A stretch of DNA of 64,000 nucleotides from Pseudorasbora parva (GCF_024679245.1 NC_090176.1:45527086-45591085); one strand, 5' to 3'; numbered from the stretch's first letter, positions 34,390-58,139 are shown. Notes: generated by a model from the sequence alone, not told the origin. Made by a program: numbers and translations.

Positions 34390-37300
34390 TTTATTGCACA
34401 AGCTTAAATGAATACATAACTTTATTTAAATAAATGCTTTGTCATAACAAAAAAAAAGGACAAAGGTTAAAAGAGTACATAAATTACAAGTTGAATAAAT
34501 ATTACACAGTGATATTCACTTTCTTAATAATTTGAGTTTTTTTTTTTTTTTTTTTTTTTTTAATTTTATTGGTTTTTAATAAGAGTTCCAAATGCTGAAC
34601 ATTTTTAGAGTCCTCCAGCCACTAATGGGTCTTTTTCACATGCCAGTTTAAGCCACATTTAGGTGGTCAATCATCAAGTCTTTTCTCATCCACAAAAAAA
34701 ATCAAGAAAATCAATAAAGAAAAAAAAGCTGTTATGCATTCAGAGAAAGAAAGAAAACCTGTCGTTTCTACTGTAGTGTGAGTTATGAACACTGCTGTCT
34801 ACCCAAGTAGGAGATTCGGAATCTGATGAAAGCAGAAAAGCACGAAAGCAACATGCTGCGCCCTGGCAATCGATAGTCTTTTACCTCTAATTACAAATCA
34901 GAACGGATCAAAATCACATTAATGACATTTCTTTCCCATTCTCACAATAACACCCAGATGGATTCTACGACCTGGGGAAACAAGGTAAAACTCTTTTCAG
35001 CCATAGTGCATCGTCTTATAACATTCAGAGTTTTCAGATCCAAACTTTTTTTGGACTCGTGACCAAAAGCCGTTGCGTGCCTGCTTATCAGATTCCGAGT
35101 CTGACCGTCTAAAAATTCTACTGTGAAGTGTGAAGCACTGCAAACAAATGTGTATTTTTGTCTGGTTTCTCAGTAAAAATATCCAGCCGTTTTTTAAAAC
35201 GAGATCAGTTGACTTGATAAGCAAAACGTTGAACGATAATAATACTTATTTTCATTGAATATGTCTTGAATTTTCACCCTCCATCCATGGAACGCAAAAG
35301 GAGATATTTGCATCTGTGACAAGTGAATGGTGAACACGGCTGTCAAGCAAGCTTACTTAAATTGAATGATGTTTCTTGCACAAAGCTTTGAATGTGTCGC
35401 ATGATTTCTACGACTTATGTGATGCTTCTTTTGTCTATTTTGAAGCTTGACAGTCTCTGGTATAGAAGTGAGCGGTGAGACGTTGTGCTAAACTTCTCCT
35501 TTGGCGTTCCACAGAAGTAAGTCAAACCGATTTGAAGCGGTTTTTGTCCCTAAAGGTTGTTAGATTTATGAACGCAATTCAAGATTTTGCTTTTCAAGTA
35601 AATGCAGCTACTTTTGAAGTCATTCAGATGGTTTTACCTGGAAAACAAGACAAATACTGAATAAGAAAACGCTTGCAGTATGTTGTGTGTTGTGAAGGGT
35701 GGCCCAGCACAAGATCACCACTTAAGGCTCTCACCCGCTCTCCTTCTCCCCGGATATCACTGAGACGCAAAGTCTATTAAGAGTAGATGGAGAATAGACC
35801 GTGATTGGTTGAGTTGTATAACTGGTAAACCCACTGAATGATGATGCGGGTCTCAGGCTTGGGCTTAAGAAGCCCCTGTCAAAGGTACTCAGGCAGGGTA
35901 TCTGTCCGAGGCCTGCTCCTGCTCCTATACCTGAACTGAGATTCACTTTGAGACGGCACTAAACGTGTGGCAAGATAAGGAATTTTAAGTGCAAGCTGCT
36001 TTCGGTAAATGTGGGAGGGGGCTTTCGGGATGGATCAGGACCTGGATAAGTCAGATGAATGATTTCGCCCTGTGGAGAAGACACCTCCGAGGTTAATTGT
36101 GCAACAACAGCGGTGACTACGCCTCCACGACGTACGCGAGACACCTGCGAAAGTCTGGTTAACCCACTCTTTCTCTCACTCACCACCTCCTATTTGAGAG
36201 CCAATTGTCATTCGCAATTCTTCTTTGACATGCAACGGTTACATTCTGCGGACCCGTGGTTATTTTAAAATGACAGCCAGCCCAGGCCCGCACGGAATCG
36301 TTGAGCACGGATTGTGCTTTCGGCTACCAATAAGAACGCAGATGTGGCTCCATGTCGGAAATGCTGATTCCGTCTGGGCCTGGTTATGATGGGTATTTAT
36401 GTGATTGAGATCTGGAGAGATTAGTGACTATTTTTACAGCCCCCTCCCAGCAGTGAAACTATGATCATTCGGGCCCTGAAATAAGATCCGGACGGACCCA
36501 TTGTGGCAGGGAATGGCTTCACTCACTCTTCAAGAGCTGACGGGTGAGTATCCCTGTGTGATGTATAGCTTGATTGAAAATACTCTCGTCAGCAATTACA
36601 CACATTTGCAGTCTCTGTCAAATCGATCGTCAGCTTATTCGTAAGAGAAATAACAGTAAATGAGCTAGCGCTAGCTGGACTACGGTCTCCCTATCTTAGC
36701 TTCTGATAGCTGCTTGACATACAATGTAGTGTAACGGATTTCATATCTGATCATATTTGAACGCAATCGAGGTCCTTCGTCAATAAAAAAAGGTTGTTTC
36801 GTTCCCCTTGGCTATTGTGTAACGTTCACGTCACCATTCAAATGTATTTGCATGTAGGAAGGCACTGAGACTCGCACACAGAAACTCACGCTGAACGATG
36901 CTGTAGTGAAACACACCTTCTGTTTCCACCATGCCTTGTGGTTAGATGAAATACAGAAATACAAATGAAATGTGTCATCATGCTAACCAAAAGAGCTATT
37001 ACCGATTTGTGAACAGTCAAAGTGGGCGGATCGTAAAAAGTGGTCCGACCTGCATTCAAATGAGCAAGTTGTCACTGTGACAGGTCAGATGGAAATATGC
37101 AAACTGATAATGCTATGCTCCTTTGCTGAGCACCTGATCTTTGTGGTTGTTTGTTAAGGATAACAAAGCAAAAAAGAAAACATTCAATAATCTAGAGTTT
37201 AAGGTAATATACCAAGGTTACACTTATTTTCAGTGAAACCGCATGGTCGAGGAACATGGCTCATAAGTGGACCTCCATGAAGTCAAAGGAAACAGCACAT

Positions 37301-38448
37301 AACAAAAGTTATTCTGAGAAAAAAATAAAATCAAACATTACAGACAGAAAGAAACTACCGCTATGCACGGTGAACGTCCGTCAAAGTTCAAACGCAAATG
37401 CTGGGAGCGTTTAAGGGTTACAGCATCTGTCTCGGTTTTAACTCGGCCCAGATGCCACAATATCTGATACGAAACTATTCCAGAGAGTGGCCTTTTCTTT
37501 TCTAGACGTGGACACCGATTGATTCTCTGTGTGGACTTTTTTTCTTGTTCGGGACCGCTCTGCTCACCCGTGTAACTCTGCGTGGCAGCGTCTGTTTACA
37601 TAGGCACGGTCGGCATGTTAGGTAAGCTACAAAGTCTGGAGCCACTGAAACAGATTTGTCTAATGGGATCCGGGTTTACACTACGTTCTGGGAGGGATAT
37701 GCCACAAAGACAAAAAACATTCCTTTTTTTGAAAGCTATCGCCGTATTTCATTGCTCACACGCGTGTGCACGCAAACGCACACTCGTACACACACGCATA
37801 CACTGAACTTGGTGAAGTTACACATTTCCAAGCAGGTTCCCCAATGAATAAGTGCTCTGACATGACCAAAAAAAGCCAGATAGAGATGACTGTATCAGCA
37901 GATCTCTACCATGTGTTTTCCTTTTCTTTCTTTCTTTCTTTCTTTTTTTGGAAAACAAATGTGTGTGTGTTTTTTTCAAATAGTAAGAGTTCCTGCTATC
38001 TCCTTGATACCTTGACAGCAAAAGATGTAAAAGACCAAGATAGCCCTGTTAATATTCAACATGCCATATATTCTTTTTTTTTTTTGTAGTTTTTTGTTTT
38101 ATGTTAACTTTAAACAAAACAGTATGGTGCTCAAACCCCAGCTTCTATAAAAAATATATAATTGTATGTATATATTTTTAACATTTTTGTTGTTGTTGTT
38201 GTTGCCAGGACTCAGCTCTAGCCTCACCTCTGATTGGCTGAGTCCAGTGAGATGAGCACTCAGTCAAAACGATTCCTGTGGATTATCTCACTATAACATT
38301 TTCTTTTTAGTCTGATTGTTCGTGTTTGTAATAGCTGTTGTGTTGCTTTGTCGTTTTGCATCAAAATCTCAAAGTGACTGGCGGGTAGACTGGTGGGACA
38401 GGACAAGGAGGGTGGGCCCTAGGTCTGGTGATCAGGCTGGGTTGATTC
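34390..38448 (-). other. igfbp5: igfbp5 long 3' UTR (probable)
   Basis: Mammalian IGFBP5 mRNA has a 3' UTR of several kb. Here the 4 kb after the TGA contains no recognisable transposon, unlike nearly every other non-coding stretch of the window. It ends at an AATAAA (read on the - strand from 34395 to 34390), with more candidate hexamers nearby. Internal simple sequences include a TTCT run (37925-37945) and a 25-nt T run at 34537-34561 (A on the transcript strand). The boundary is an inference. Confidence 0.45.
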
Positions 38449-48444
<9,996 letters not shown>

Positions 48445-48477
48445 ACTTCGTTTCAAAGTGAATGAGGTCCGATGGCG

Positions 48478-48515
<38 letters not shown>
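48478..48515. repeat. A38 homopolymer in the igfbp5 5' region
   Basis: Thirty-eight A on the + strand (T on the igfbp5 transcript strand), 34 bp before the start codon. If transcribed it would be a long U tract in the 5' UTR. Exact length is prone to sequencing error. Confidence 0.9.
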
Positions 48516-48516
<1 letters not shown>

Positions 48517-48663
48517 AAGAACTAGATATGAGAGCGCATGAACGTTTGGCTCAGATTTGACTCAGAGGAAAAGTCCGCATGTAAAGTGACAGCACCGCCT
48601 GGTGTGTTCAAAAATGAGAAAATCCAAAATAATCTCTTAAAAATATGATAAAAACAATCCAAT

Positions 48664-48700
48664 CGGATTTTCATATAAATACATATAAAATAAACGAATC
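48664..48700 (-). promoter_or_regulatory. Candidate igfbp5 TATA/CCAAT-like cluster
   Basis: Read on the - strand, about 220-255 bp before the ATG, the AT-rich run ttattttatatgtatttatat is followed by a CCAAT-complement (gattgg). It could be a core promoter, but AT-rich runs are common here and IGFBP5 5' UTRs in mammals are long, so the true start may be further out (48.7-49.3 kb, where CpGs are frequent). Confidence 0.2.
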
Positions 48701-51636
48701 ACATGGGTATTCTCCAATAGTCCAGTTTGTGCGCATTTGGTTGCGCACTGAAATTCTGGACTTTCCGATTCCAAAACACTTTCCCCTCTGGAAGTTTTCT
48801 GAGCAGACTGATCAACTTCACAGCAGTGCTTGCCTTTTTAAAAACAGCCAAACCCAAACCCCTAACTATGAATAAGCCAAACAGCGGTGAAGGGAGGCGC
48901 ACTTGCCAGATCGTGGCGCAGCGCCAGCGCCTTTTTCCCCCCTCGGCAATAGGATCAGTCTTTTACGCAGTGATGCCAAGAGCGCAGAGCAAAACACAAA
49001 TCCATGCAAAATCGAAGGTATACTGCTCTGAGATCTTCCGTGCACTTTGTGGCTGATATCGCGTCAGAATCGTGTACGAAGTTCAGCGGCTTTCCAGCAG
49101 ATTCAAGACGAAACGCGTCAAACGGCAACATGGATGTGGCATGATTAAGACGCTTGCTCACATATACATGCGTTATGGAGATTACACGCAAAAGAGCGCG
49201 ATTAGAAGCGCTCTGCTGATAGGCGCCACCTGTATATTGGTGCGCGCAGAGAACATGTACGAGTAGGGAGTGTTTTGTTTCAGCGTCTGCAACTCTGTGT
49301 TGTAGTGCTGTGCGCGTCTCAAACTGTTTTATGCTATTCCCGTGTTTGGCTTCCACAAATTAAAGTAGTTTTGAAATGTAGTACTTATCCACAAACTGTT
49401 CAAATCAGTGTCAAGGACAAAGTGTGCTGTTGATACAACCTACCGGTAGCACTCAGAAAATCAAATCAAATTTACTTGTTTAAAATAATGACCACTATGC
49501 CATTCCTCAAGCTCCACAGCACCCATATTTGAAGCATTTTAATTCAAAACAGTGAGCATACAGGACATATTTTCATTCTAGACATATTAAAAAAATACAC
49601 GAAAGTCTAACAAGTGTCAGTCACACAGCAAATCCTTTTGAGTAGTTTTGAAGGTGTCACATGTATGGTTTATTTGAATGTTACATATCAAATTAAACAA
49701 GAAAAGCTGTCATTCATGTGATCACAAATTGAATTAAAAGCCATATGTGTAAGTATACTTTCCAACTCTTCTCAATACGGTGGCAATCTTCAATAGTGAC
49801 TCCATCCATGCAACTTGTTTCTAAATGGTTAAACTGATAGGTAGGTCTCTTGTGTTACAAAGCTCCTCGGTCTCCCATAGAAACTTATAAGCAACATACA
49901 CATGTGCAGGAATAGCCACTGACTGCAACCATGAAGATAGATCACTGCAGTGCGAAATTAAAACCAGCTGAGGTGTGTGATAAATACTGTGGCAAATGCT
50001 TCAAATCTCCTTTCTCTCATGCAGAGAGGCTCTCGTTGAGTTGCCAGGTCTCGTTTGAGCTTTAATTGCAGTGGTCGTGGTGGTGGTTGAAGAATAGGCA
50101 ATCTACACCCACCTGTTCCAAACTTTGAACTGCTAAAACCACAATTTGAAAAAAGATGACATTTAACAGACACGATTGTTCAATCATGCCATTCAGTCAG
50201 TGTCCAAGTGGCTCTCTGCTGTTTACATGTCCCTGATTTGCCTTATAGAGTGCTCCAAAATGGCATTTGCACATGTCCCATATGTAAAGTTCATCACTGC
50301 TCTGTTTTGCTCTTAAAATGGCTTTGTCAGATGTGTGATACCAAGTTGAAAGAACTGCACACAATATTTAATTTCATTTGATTGTTCTGTGTTTTTCATA
50401 CATGCATGCTGTCCCTTGCTTTTACCCAGCTGTACAATGCTGAGTGTCAGTGTGGGTCTCTTGCTGCTGAATTTAGTTCACCTCTGAGATTTTGACCACT
50501 AGAAGGAGCTGTTAGCAATGGAAAGAGGCTCACCGTGGCATGAACATTGGCCTGTAGACGCTGAATGTTTCATTACCAGAGATTTACACAGTGCTGCTTT
50601 ACACATCTCACACTCAGGAGTCGAAGAGACAGAAATCAGCTGTCAAGAATGTACATACTGTTGGCATGTTTAGAAAACCTTATCTGTACAGGCCTATAGG
50701 CTATATGTTGTTTTGATTTTCATATTTCAATAAAGTAGGCCTGAGTAAGTGTCGTTTGACTGATGTCATCTTTATACTCCACAGTGCCCTTCTTCCTGGC
50801 ATTGGTCACTCATGTTGTCCAGTAAGCTTGGAAATATGTTTTGCTGTTCATTGACTTATACCTGTTTTCATTTTTTTCCCCTGCATGAAAACAGGCATGA
50901 TCTACCATTCTGGACCTAAACCGGGACTGTTTTCCAGTCGTATAAGATATCAGCTTGCCCCGGTTCACTCACAGCGTATTTATCCCTGCCTGGATATAAA
51001 ACAAACTTAATGGATGTAGAGTGCACAAGTTACTGGAAACAAGCTGGAACTGTTATACGCTCACTAATGAGGAGATAAACTGTTGCAAATTACTGGTGTG
51101 AACTCTACCCACTGCCATGGTATCACGTGGATGTGGTTTATTGATGATATTGACTCATTTATGTGAGGCTGCTCCCTTATTTTCCCTGCATATCACGTTT
51201 GAATAGTTTTTACTTTATTTTTTAAAGATATTAAGACTTGTAAAACAATTTGTTATTTTATAAAATATTGTGCACATCAAGTTTTAATATATTGGATAAA
51301 AAATAAGTCATATATTTTTTAAATATATTAAAATATTATTTTATACTTTTTTAAAACTAATTTTTTTTAACTTTTTATTTTATAAAACTTTTTTGCATGT
51401 AATGTTTAATATATTGAATGAAAAATTATCTGAAAAATATGTTTTTTTTTAAAGATATTAAAAATATGATTTTATACATTTTACAATTATTATTTTTTTT
51501 TTCAATTTAAAAATATTGTGCATACCTTGACTTTAATATATTGGATACAATATTATTATTAAAAAGTCTTATTTCATTTATAAGCCTAATATTATTTATA
51601 AAATTGTATTAAATATTGTAATATAATAAAAACATA

Positions 51637-51966
51637 AACTGTAAAAAAAATTGTTGGTTTTTGTTGGTTTAACTTAAAAAAGTAAGTAACCTGGTTGCCT
51701 TAAAATGTTGTGTTTATTGAACTTAAAAATTTGAGTTGATACAATGAAGGAAATTTGTTTTTTGTTGAAACTCAAAATATTTTTGTATAAACCACATAAA
51801 AAATGTGATAAATCATCACATTGATAAAAATCTTTTAATAATATTTTAATAAAGCTTGTCGAATCTCCAAAAATGTTCATTGTATAAACTCAAAATTTTA
51901 ATTTCAATGAACTCAAAATTTTAAGGCAACCAGGTAACTTTTTTTCGAAATAATTTTTTACAGTGT
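51637..51966. mobile_element. Palindromic MITE with ~110-bp arms
   Basis: Ends aactgtaaaaaaaatt and, reversed, aacactgtaaaaaatt. Both arms carry acctggttgccttaaaat, then a gagtt...acaatgaa block, in opposite orientation. 330 bp, AT-rich, no coding. Confidence 0.8.
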
Positions 51967-53469
51967 TCTGTTGTTTTTATTTTATCACAATGATTTGTTT
52001 AAGTGATAAATTATTACAGATAAATTATTTCACTTTATTTTGGTCTGAGCAGGTGAACTTTAAACGTAAAAATACTTACATTCATATAGAAGCATATATT
52101 AAGAAAGTGTTACTATCGCAAATCAATATGCTTAAAGTATTATTTTCATATCTTCTCAGAGAAATTGCCATAATTGGTCAAAATCTATTTGTAAGATTGT
52201 CCTGTCCTCAACATAATTTTTCATATTGAAATCCTTTTAACTAACAGCAGCCACTTCCCTCATGACATCATGACAGGAAGTGACTTCATTTTGGAGGGAA
52301 AGCATCAGCACAGGCATCTGTGAGTATGAGCCAGGCTTTGCTTTGATTGTAGCTCTCTAAATGACTGAATCTCTTTGATATGATCACATCAATGTTTCAA
52401 AATATTGAAATTCACTTAAATAACTCTTTATCATTCAATAAGAAATTGCTAATTGTAAAGCATTATTTCTTACCATTGTCTAAATAATAATCAAGTTATA
52501 ATTAATAAAGTTTACGTGTTTGATACTTGACGTGTATTTAGTTGAGCAAGATAGTTGTATAATTGTAAATGTTTATATCTAGCTACTTGAATAGCAACAC
52601 ATGGGGATGAATGACAGACATTTGAACTTTATCGCCCCCTAGAGTACTGGGTTATTGCCATTAAGCGTTTAAATTATGTTTCGGCCTTACTTTGTGTGCT
52701 TAACTGTTGTTGTGTAAAATGTCTCGTAGAACAGGCCCGGTTGCAGTATAAAATGTTTATTTTTGCTCTAATGGCTTAATGACATGACTTAGATGCATCT
52801 TTTGCTGTTTGTTTGTGTTTTTGTCATATTTGAGAACTTTTATAGTTCTGTCAATGATTGCAAAAAGTAGCATGTAATGCAATCTTATCTCAATCTTAAT
52901 CCTGTTTTAATTGTGTTGTCTGGATGAATATTTACGATGCCTAAATGTTTCTTCAGCTTGCGAATGTAGTCGCCCACATAGTGAAAAATCGATGGAAAAA
53001 TGCTGTCAGTGGAAGAAAGGTGTCTATGTACAAATATTATGAGTAGGATGTGGTCTGTGAACATCAGTGTAGGAATGTCTCGTACTCCATCATGTCTGCG
53101 TCACAATGAAAAACGCCTTAATTGGTAAATGAATGTCTCTCGTCGTGTAATGCGTCCATCTGTCTTTTATTCAGTCAGTCTTGTGGGCGTCGCACTGTTT
53201 ACACAAACTAATGATTTCAAGCGTTAACATGTACTGTATGTTAATGTGTGGCTGTGGTGTTTTGTGTGTGGTGAGCTGCTCTGGTGTTATTTTACATTTA
53301 TTTATATGCTATTATTATAGTATTTATTCGTTTGAGTAATTTTGTGCTTTTGTCATGTTAGTACTTTGGTTTAAAATGATTTTATTTCAGTTAGTTGCCA
53401 AAGGAAACACATTTTTCATCAAATACTTATATTGTCTTTCAGCTTTATCTCAATTAACAAAAACATTTT

Positions 53470-53570
53470 TAAAGGGATAGTTCACTCAAAAAATGAAAAT
53501 TCTGTCACTAATTACTCCCCTTCATGCTGTTCCAAACCCGTAAGACTTCTGTTCATCCTCGGTAGAGCCC
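53470..53570. mobile_element. Left part of the ttaaagggatagttcacc MITE family, interrupted
   Basis: aaagggatagttcactcaaa ... gtcactaattactcccc ... ccaaacccgtaagacttctgttcatcctc. After 53571 a different sequence begins (tagagccctgcacgggcc), which looks like the end of a hAT-type element rich in ggcccgg. Fragments of the same MITE family also occur at 13070-13170, 16275-16480, 38815-38960, 40505-40580 and 58300-58520. Confidence 0.7.
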
Positions 53571-54069
53571 TGCACGGGCCTCAAATCTAGGCCCAAGCCC
53601 GGCCCTGGCCCGAGACGCTGAGGCCCTAGCCCGGCCCGTGTCCGACAGCTTATCAAAATTCTCGGTCCGAGTCTGACTGGAGCCTGTGTGTTTTTTTTTC
53701 TTTTTTTTTTTACATTGTAGCAGCCATTAAAATATTTCTGTTTTGTTTTTAATGTCAAAGTAGTTATATTTAGTTTTGTTTCTTTATTAAGTTAATTTAG
53801 AAAAATGTTTAGAGCATTTTTTTGTTTGTTAAATTAAAGTTTTATTTCTTTTAAGTGATGACCAAGTGGCCAGCGGCCGACAGTGAGTTAACCGCATATT
53901 TAATGGATTTAGTCTCTCAAATCAACTCTTGACTTGTCTTGCCTATAATAAAATCCATAGATATAAAACACTTCAAGCATCACAATTTTAGTTAATTTCG
54001 TCTACTTTTACCACCACAGTAAAAGGCATTTTTGACGAGCTGAGACAGGCTGATTCTGCTCGCGGCTCT

Positions 54070-54156
54070 TAGCCTAGAAATCTAGACGCACCCTAGCGGC
54101 AGCAAATTTAATTTGCCCGCAAGTGCATCTTGATGTGGGTCTGGCTTGTCAGGCAA
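54070..54156. mobile_element. 87-bp internally deleted TAGCCT-family element
   Basis: Contains only the two ends of the 26941 element, in reverse: tagcctagaaatctagacgc ... aatttaatttgcccgcaagtg joined to catcttgatgtgggtctggc, ttgtcaggc. Flanked by the direct repeat cgcggctct (54061-54069 and 54157-54165). Confidence 0.9.
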
Positions 54157-55124
54157 CGCGGCTCTCGCAAACAGAGCTAAACAAATAAAAATAAAAAAAG
54201 AACATGCATGTTGTCTTATAGCCTACCTTACACCTACGCAAAGTGAATATAAATGCGATCTTCAATTCCCGTGGTATATGCTCATTTAACGGAGTTTACA
54301 GCAACGAAAGCATAAGATTAGATGCATTTTATTCAGCAACTCATTTCACATTCAAAGACCACATAAGAGAGAGAGAGCGACCTAAGTGCACTGGTAAGAT
54401 CATTTAGTCTCATTCATTTTTATTGAAGATGAGTGTTGCAGCACCATCATATCTATCTGACTACAACATATAGCCCATAACACGCTCTCGCACGTTTATT
54501 TTTTTAACCGTTTGCCAGGAGTAAAATTTATACATGTGGTTTAAACAACCAGATACTGCCTGCGTCGGTCGGAGCCGCGCGGAAAACGCGTGCATGCTTC
54601 AAATAGAAGATACGCCCATTTTCAAGCGACACGCGAGCGTGTTGGAAGCGTTTCCAGGCGAAATATAATAGGAGAAGATGTTTATATGCCATTTTGACAC
54701 GTATACATATTAATAAAAATGACATTTTCATGTTTGAAAGTCTGTAGGTTAACATAAATGCAGATATAGGCCTAATTGTAATAATAAAAAAAATATATAA
54801 TTATCGATTTTGAAATATTAAACTTGTCAATGCAGAACGAAATATTCTGTAGCCTTTTGCCGTCAATACCATGGATATGGTATGGGCCGGCTACTGCCGA
54901 CGTTGTCTTTCTGTATCAATAGGCAACATATTTATATTTAACATGAAGTATAGGGCTTCCCTGTACATTAATAGCAGCAGACGCCCCGGGGTATGACACG
55001 CAACAGAAATGCCACGCTCACAAAAAACGCGCGCTGCTGCTGCTGGCGCGGACTCTGAACCTATGCTCTGAACACTGTGCGAGCCATATCTTGACAGTCG
55101 CGTTAGCTATTATAGCTATTATGG

Positions 55125-56352
55125 GGGGGGGGAACGGACACTCAGTTTCAGTCAATCTTTCATGTCAATCTTGAGTACCTATAGAGTAGGCATAGTATTG
55201 CATTCTTTATATCTCCCGAAAAGTCTTTAGTTTTATTATATTTATAAAACAAATATGGGCTGTACCGAGTCTTTTTCGGAAAAAACGAGCGCCTGGAGGC
55301 GTATCGTGTGGGCGGGGCTAAAGAATGAAGAGTGCGAACAAAGCGGTGACGTCCTCAAGCGTGGAGAAACCCATGGCTATCGATCTCAGCTAATAGATAT
55401 ATGATCCAGAATCATTCGGAAGCTGAAATAAATTGAACAGGAGAAACAGCAACAGCAGGACGTCCGTCTCTGTGGTATGTACTGTATTTAGTGACCTGTC
55501 AACATTTGTGTGTGTTTACTCGCAGTTTATGAGGACATGATTCGGTTTATGGACTATTGTATGCGACTAAACCTTAGCAGTAGCAAGCAAAATGGTTTTG
55601 TACGTCAGACTAGTGTAACGTTTTACATAGAACAACAATGGAGTCCATTAGCGCATTTGAATGACGAAGCACGCGATCATGTCGTTTACTGATGTTTACT
55701 CACGCGACGATAGCTGACAGCATAGACATTTGAAGCAGTTTTACTCACCGGCTGCTTCCAAAGCAGGACCGAACCTTTATCGCTGGGACCGCTCCGTCAA
55801 AAACACACTTCTTTGGTATGATTTGGTGAAGTCCTGTGACAGCAGTGACAGTGGAAATCCACTTTGCGACGCGACTGAAGCGATGTTGTGAAGCTTCCCA
55901 TCATTTCTGCGTTCAAATCGGTTCAAATGCAGCGCTGCCTTCCCGGAATGCTGTGCTGAAGCGTTGAAGTCGCTTGATGTCACCCATAGGAATAAAGTGG
56001 AGCGCGGCGCGGACTATAACGACATAAGTGTTCACGGACGAGTGGATCTGCACCTGAGAGAGTGTTTATGGGCGTGCATTTCCTCTCTCGCTCTAGTCAC
56101 GCACGCGCACCCTACCGGGAGAAGAGCCCGTACGGCCCATAGACCTTCCGCTCTGTTCACGTCAAGCCAAGCCATACTCGAAAAAAAACTCTCCGAAACT
56201 TGTGAGAAACCGGAAGGAGTATTTTTGAAACAGAAATACTCCATCAAACGTCCAACGTTAGTTTTTGAAACTTTGACTATGTTTAGGATGGGAATCCAAG
56301 TCTTTAACAGTGTAAAAAGATCAGTATGCATGAAACAGCATTTCACCCCCCC
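55125..56352. mobile_element. 1.2 kb CCCCCCC-TTAA element, nearly full length
   Basis: Begins in a G run followed by cactcagtttcag and ends gcatttcaccccccc immediately before TTAA (56353-56356). The copy starting at 63632 shows the intact left end, TTAA-agggggggtgaaac, so the ends are inverted repeats. The left TTAA of this copy has been lost. CpG-rich interior, no transposase seen. Three copies occur in this window. Confidence 0.85.
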
Positions 56353-56890
56353 TTAAAGTAATCCATGTGGTTTAAACTCATTTATAAGTGACACGAGTAC
56401 TTGTAAAACGAGTGTGAAAAAGCCCACATATTTACTATTTTATTTACTAAATATTAATCTCCAACACTGGTTCACGAGAGCACCACAATGCTTGTTGACA
56501 CGAGAGAAGACATTGTTGAGTGAACCAAGGCCGTAACTGTGTCTTGAACAATGGGGGAAAATATTATGGTAAATAGTCATTTTGGGACTATTTGCAAATA
56601 ATATTTGTATTAATTAGTATCAAATACTAGCCTAGAAATCTAGACGCATCATAGCAGCTGCAAATCAAATTTGCAGCCATGCAGCGTAGTCTAGAAACTC
56701 CGTTGGATTGGGAGCTGGAAAAACCAAACTCTGGTCAGGCCAATCACATCGTGTATAGAGTCGATGGGCGGGCTCAAGATAATGACGGCAGAGCTGTGAC
56801 GGATCCGTGTGCTACTTGTAAACAAAGAAGCTAGCAAACAGCGGTCTTTTGAAACGGATTTGACCGTGACTCTGGAACACTTTAAGTTAA

Positions 56891-58139
56891 AGCTACACTG
56901 TGTGATATTTTCTCCCATCTAGTGGTGAAAAGGTATATGACCATCCAGTGTATAATAGTTTCTGCTCCTCTCAATTTCGATTTCGTTTCAACTCCTACGG
57001 TGGCCGATTTAGTCATGGCTTTCAGTTCGACCTCTTCGGTGAGTGTTGCTTCAACTCAAGTGATGAGGTAATTTTTGAAAACTATTATAATTTGCAGTTA
57101 TTTAATTTACCAAATTATCTATGATCAAATTAATCTATGTAAAATGAATAATAGTTTTACGTTTTCGTTATTTTTAACCAGTTCATTGCTAACATCAGCT
57201 ATCAGGTTCCCAGACGAATGCAAGCTCTTAGTAAAGTAACTTTTATCAGTGCTATCATTATTCTGTATATTGTACAACACCACTAGCGTAAGGCAAACAA
57301 ATTATAATGCAATTAAAATATTAATCTCATGTTATCCGTCATAGAACACGGATTTATGTTATAAGGTAAACAATACTTTTTCATCATTGACGCGAGGAAA
57401 ACTATCCTAGACGTCGTTCTAGTGTTATGCACAGCACACCATGATATAATTAGCCAAGCAACAATAAAACTTCCAATATACACAAATAGGCTGAATTAAT
57501 ATTACCTGTCGAGAAGAAAGCAGGCAACGTCGGCGTCCTTTTTAAAATCGTTGCTCCTCATGAGCTCTTTCCATCTTGGAAAGGCCACTCCAATATTTAC
57601 TTTTGTCTTGTTGATTTGCCTGTTGCGTTGCCGTCTTAATTCTCTTTTCCGCTTCCTTGGCGACTCTGATACATATCCCGCAATGTTACTAGGTCCCCGA
57701 CCCGAGTCGAATTCGGTAATCAATTCCGGGACGTGGTTGCTTTCACACAGAAGGCGACCCGGCAATGCTCCGGGAATATTGCGGGTCCGACGTGCAGTGT
57801 GAAAGGGGATTAAGAGTGATCCTCCATCATCATATAGCAGCCTCAAGCAATCCTCCTCTTCACATTCGACACAGTGCCATCGAGTGTAAAAACGCGAAAA
57901 GCGAAGCTTGAATTTACGGGTATGTTCCTCTTTGGCAAATGTACTTTCAAGATGGAGGAGCAACATGGCGACCGCCATCCGAACCCCTAACACTTATGCA
58001 TTTTCAATGGTATATTATAAAATTACGAGAATACATTATTACTTGAAAGAAGTAAATATACATTAATGAGCACATATATTTTTGAAAGAACTAAGTGATT
58101 TTAGCTAAGAATAAACTAAAAAAGTTACACAGTGTAGCT
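56891..58139. mobile_element. 1.25 kb TTAA-flanked transposon with an exon-like frame
   Basis: TTAA at 56887-56890 and 58140-58143. Terminal inverted repeats share agctacactgtgt exactly (13 bp). Inserted in the TAGCCT-family element at a site that reads agcTTAAct in the uninterrupted copy. TTAA duplication points to a piggyBac- or Kolobok-type transposase. The element carries a - strand frame (57502-57978). Confidence 0.9.
57502..57978 (-). CDS. Exon-like reading frame inside the TTAA transposon
   Basis: From ATG 57978 the frame encodes about 158 residues: MAVAMLLLHLESTFAKEEHT at the start, a central WHCVECEEEDC cysteine group, a basic run (PRKRKRELRRQRNRQ) and TKVNIGVAFPRWKELM then DFKKDADVACFLLD at the end. 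The frame reaches its stop right after CTCGACAG|gtaata, a good donor site, so it may be a first coding exon whose remainder is missing. It may be a transposase or accessory-protein fragment, or a captured host exon. I do not recognise a named domain. The next exon was not found in the element. Confidence 0.4.
   Translation of the reverse strand: MAVAMLLLHLESTFAKEEHTRKFKLRFSRFYTRWHCVECEEEDCLRLLYDDGGSLLIPFHTARRTRNIPGALPGRLLCESNHVPELITEFDSGRGPSNIAGYVSESPRKRKRELRRQRNRQINKTKVNIGVAFPRWKELMRSNDFKKDADVACFLLDR

Noticed and set aside
48445..48456. Extension of IGFBP5 by four residues (start at 48456)
   Set aside because: The codon at 48456 is TTG, not ATG. The ATG at 48444 has a good Kozak context and directly precedes the signal peptide.
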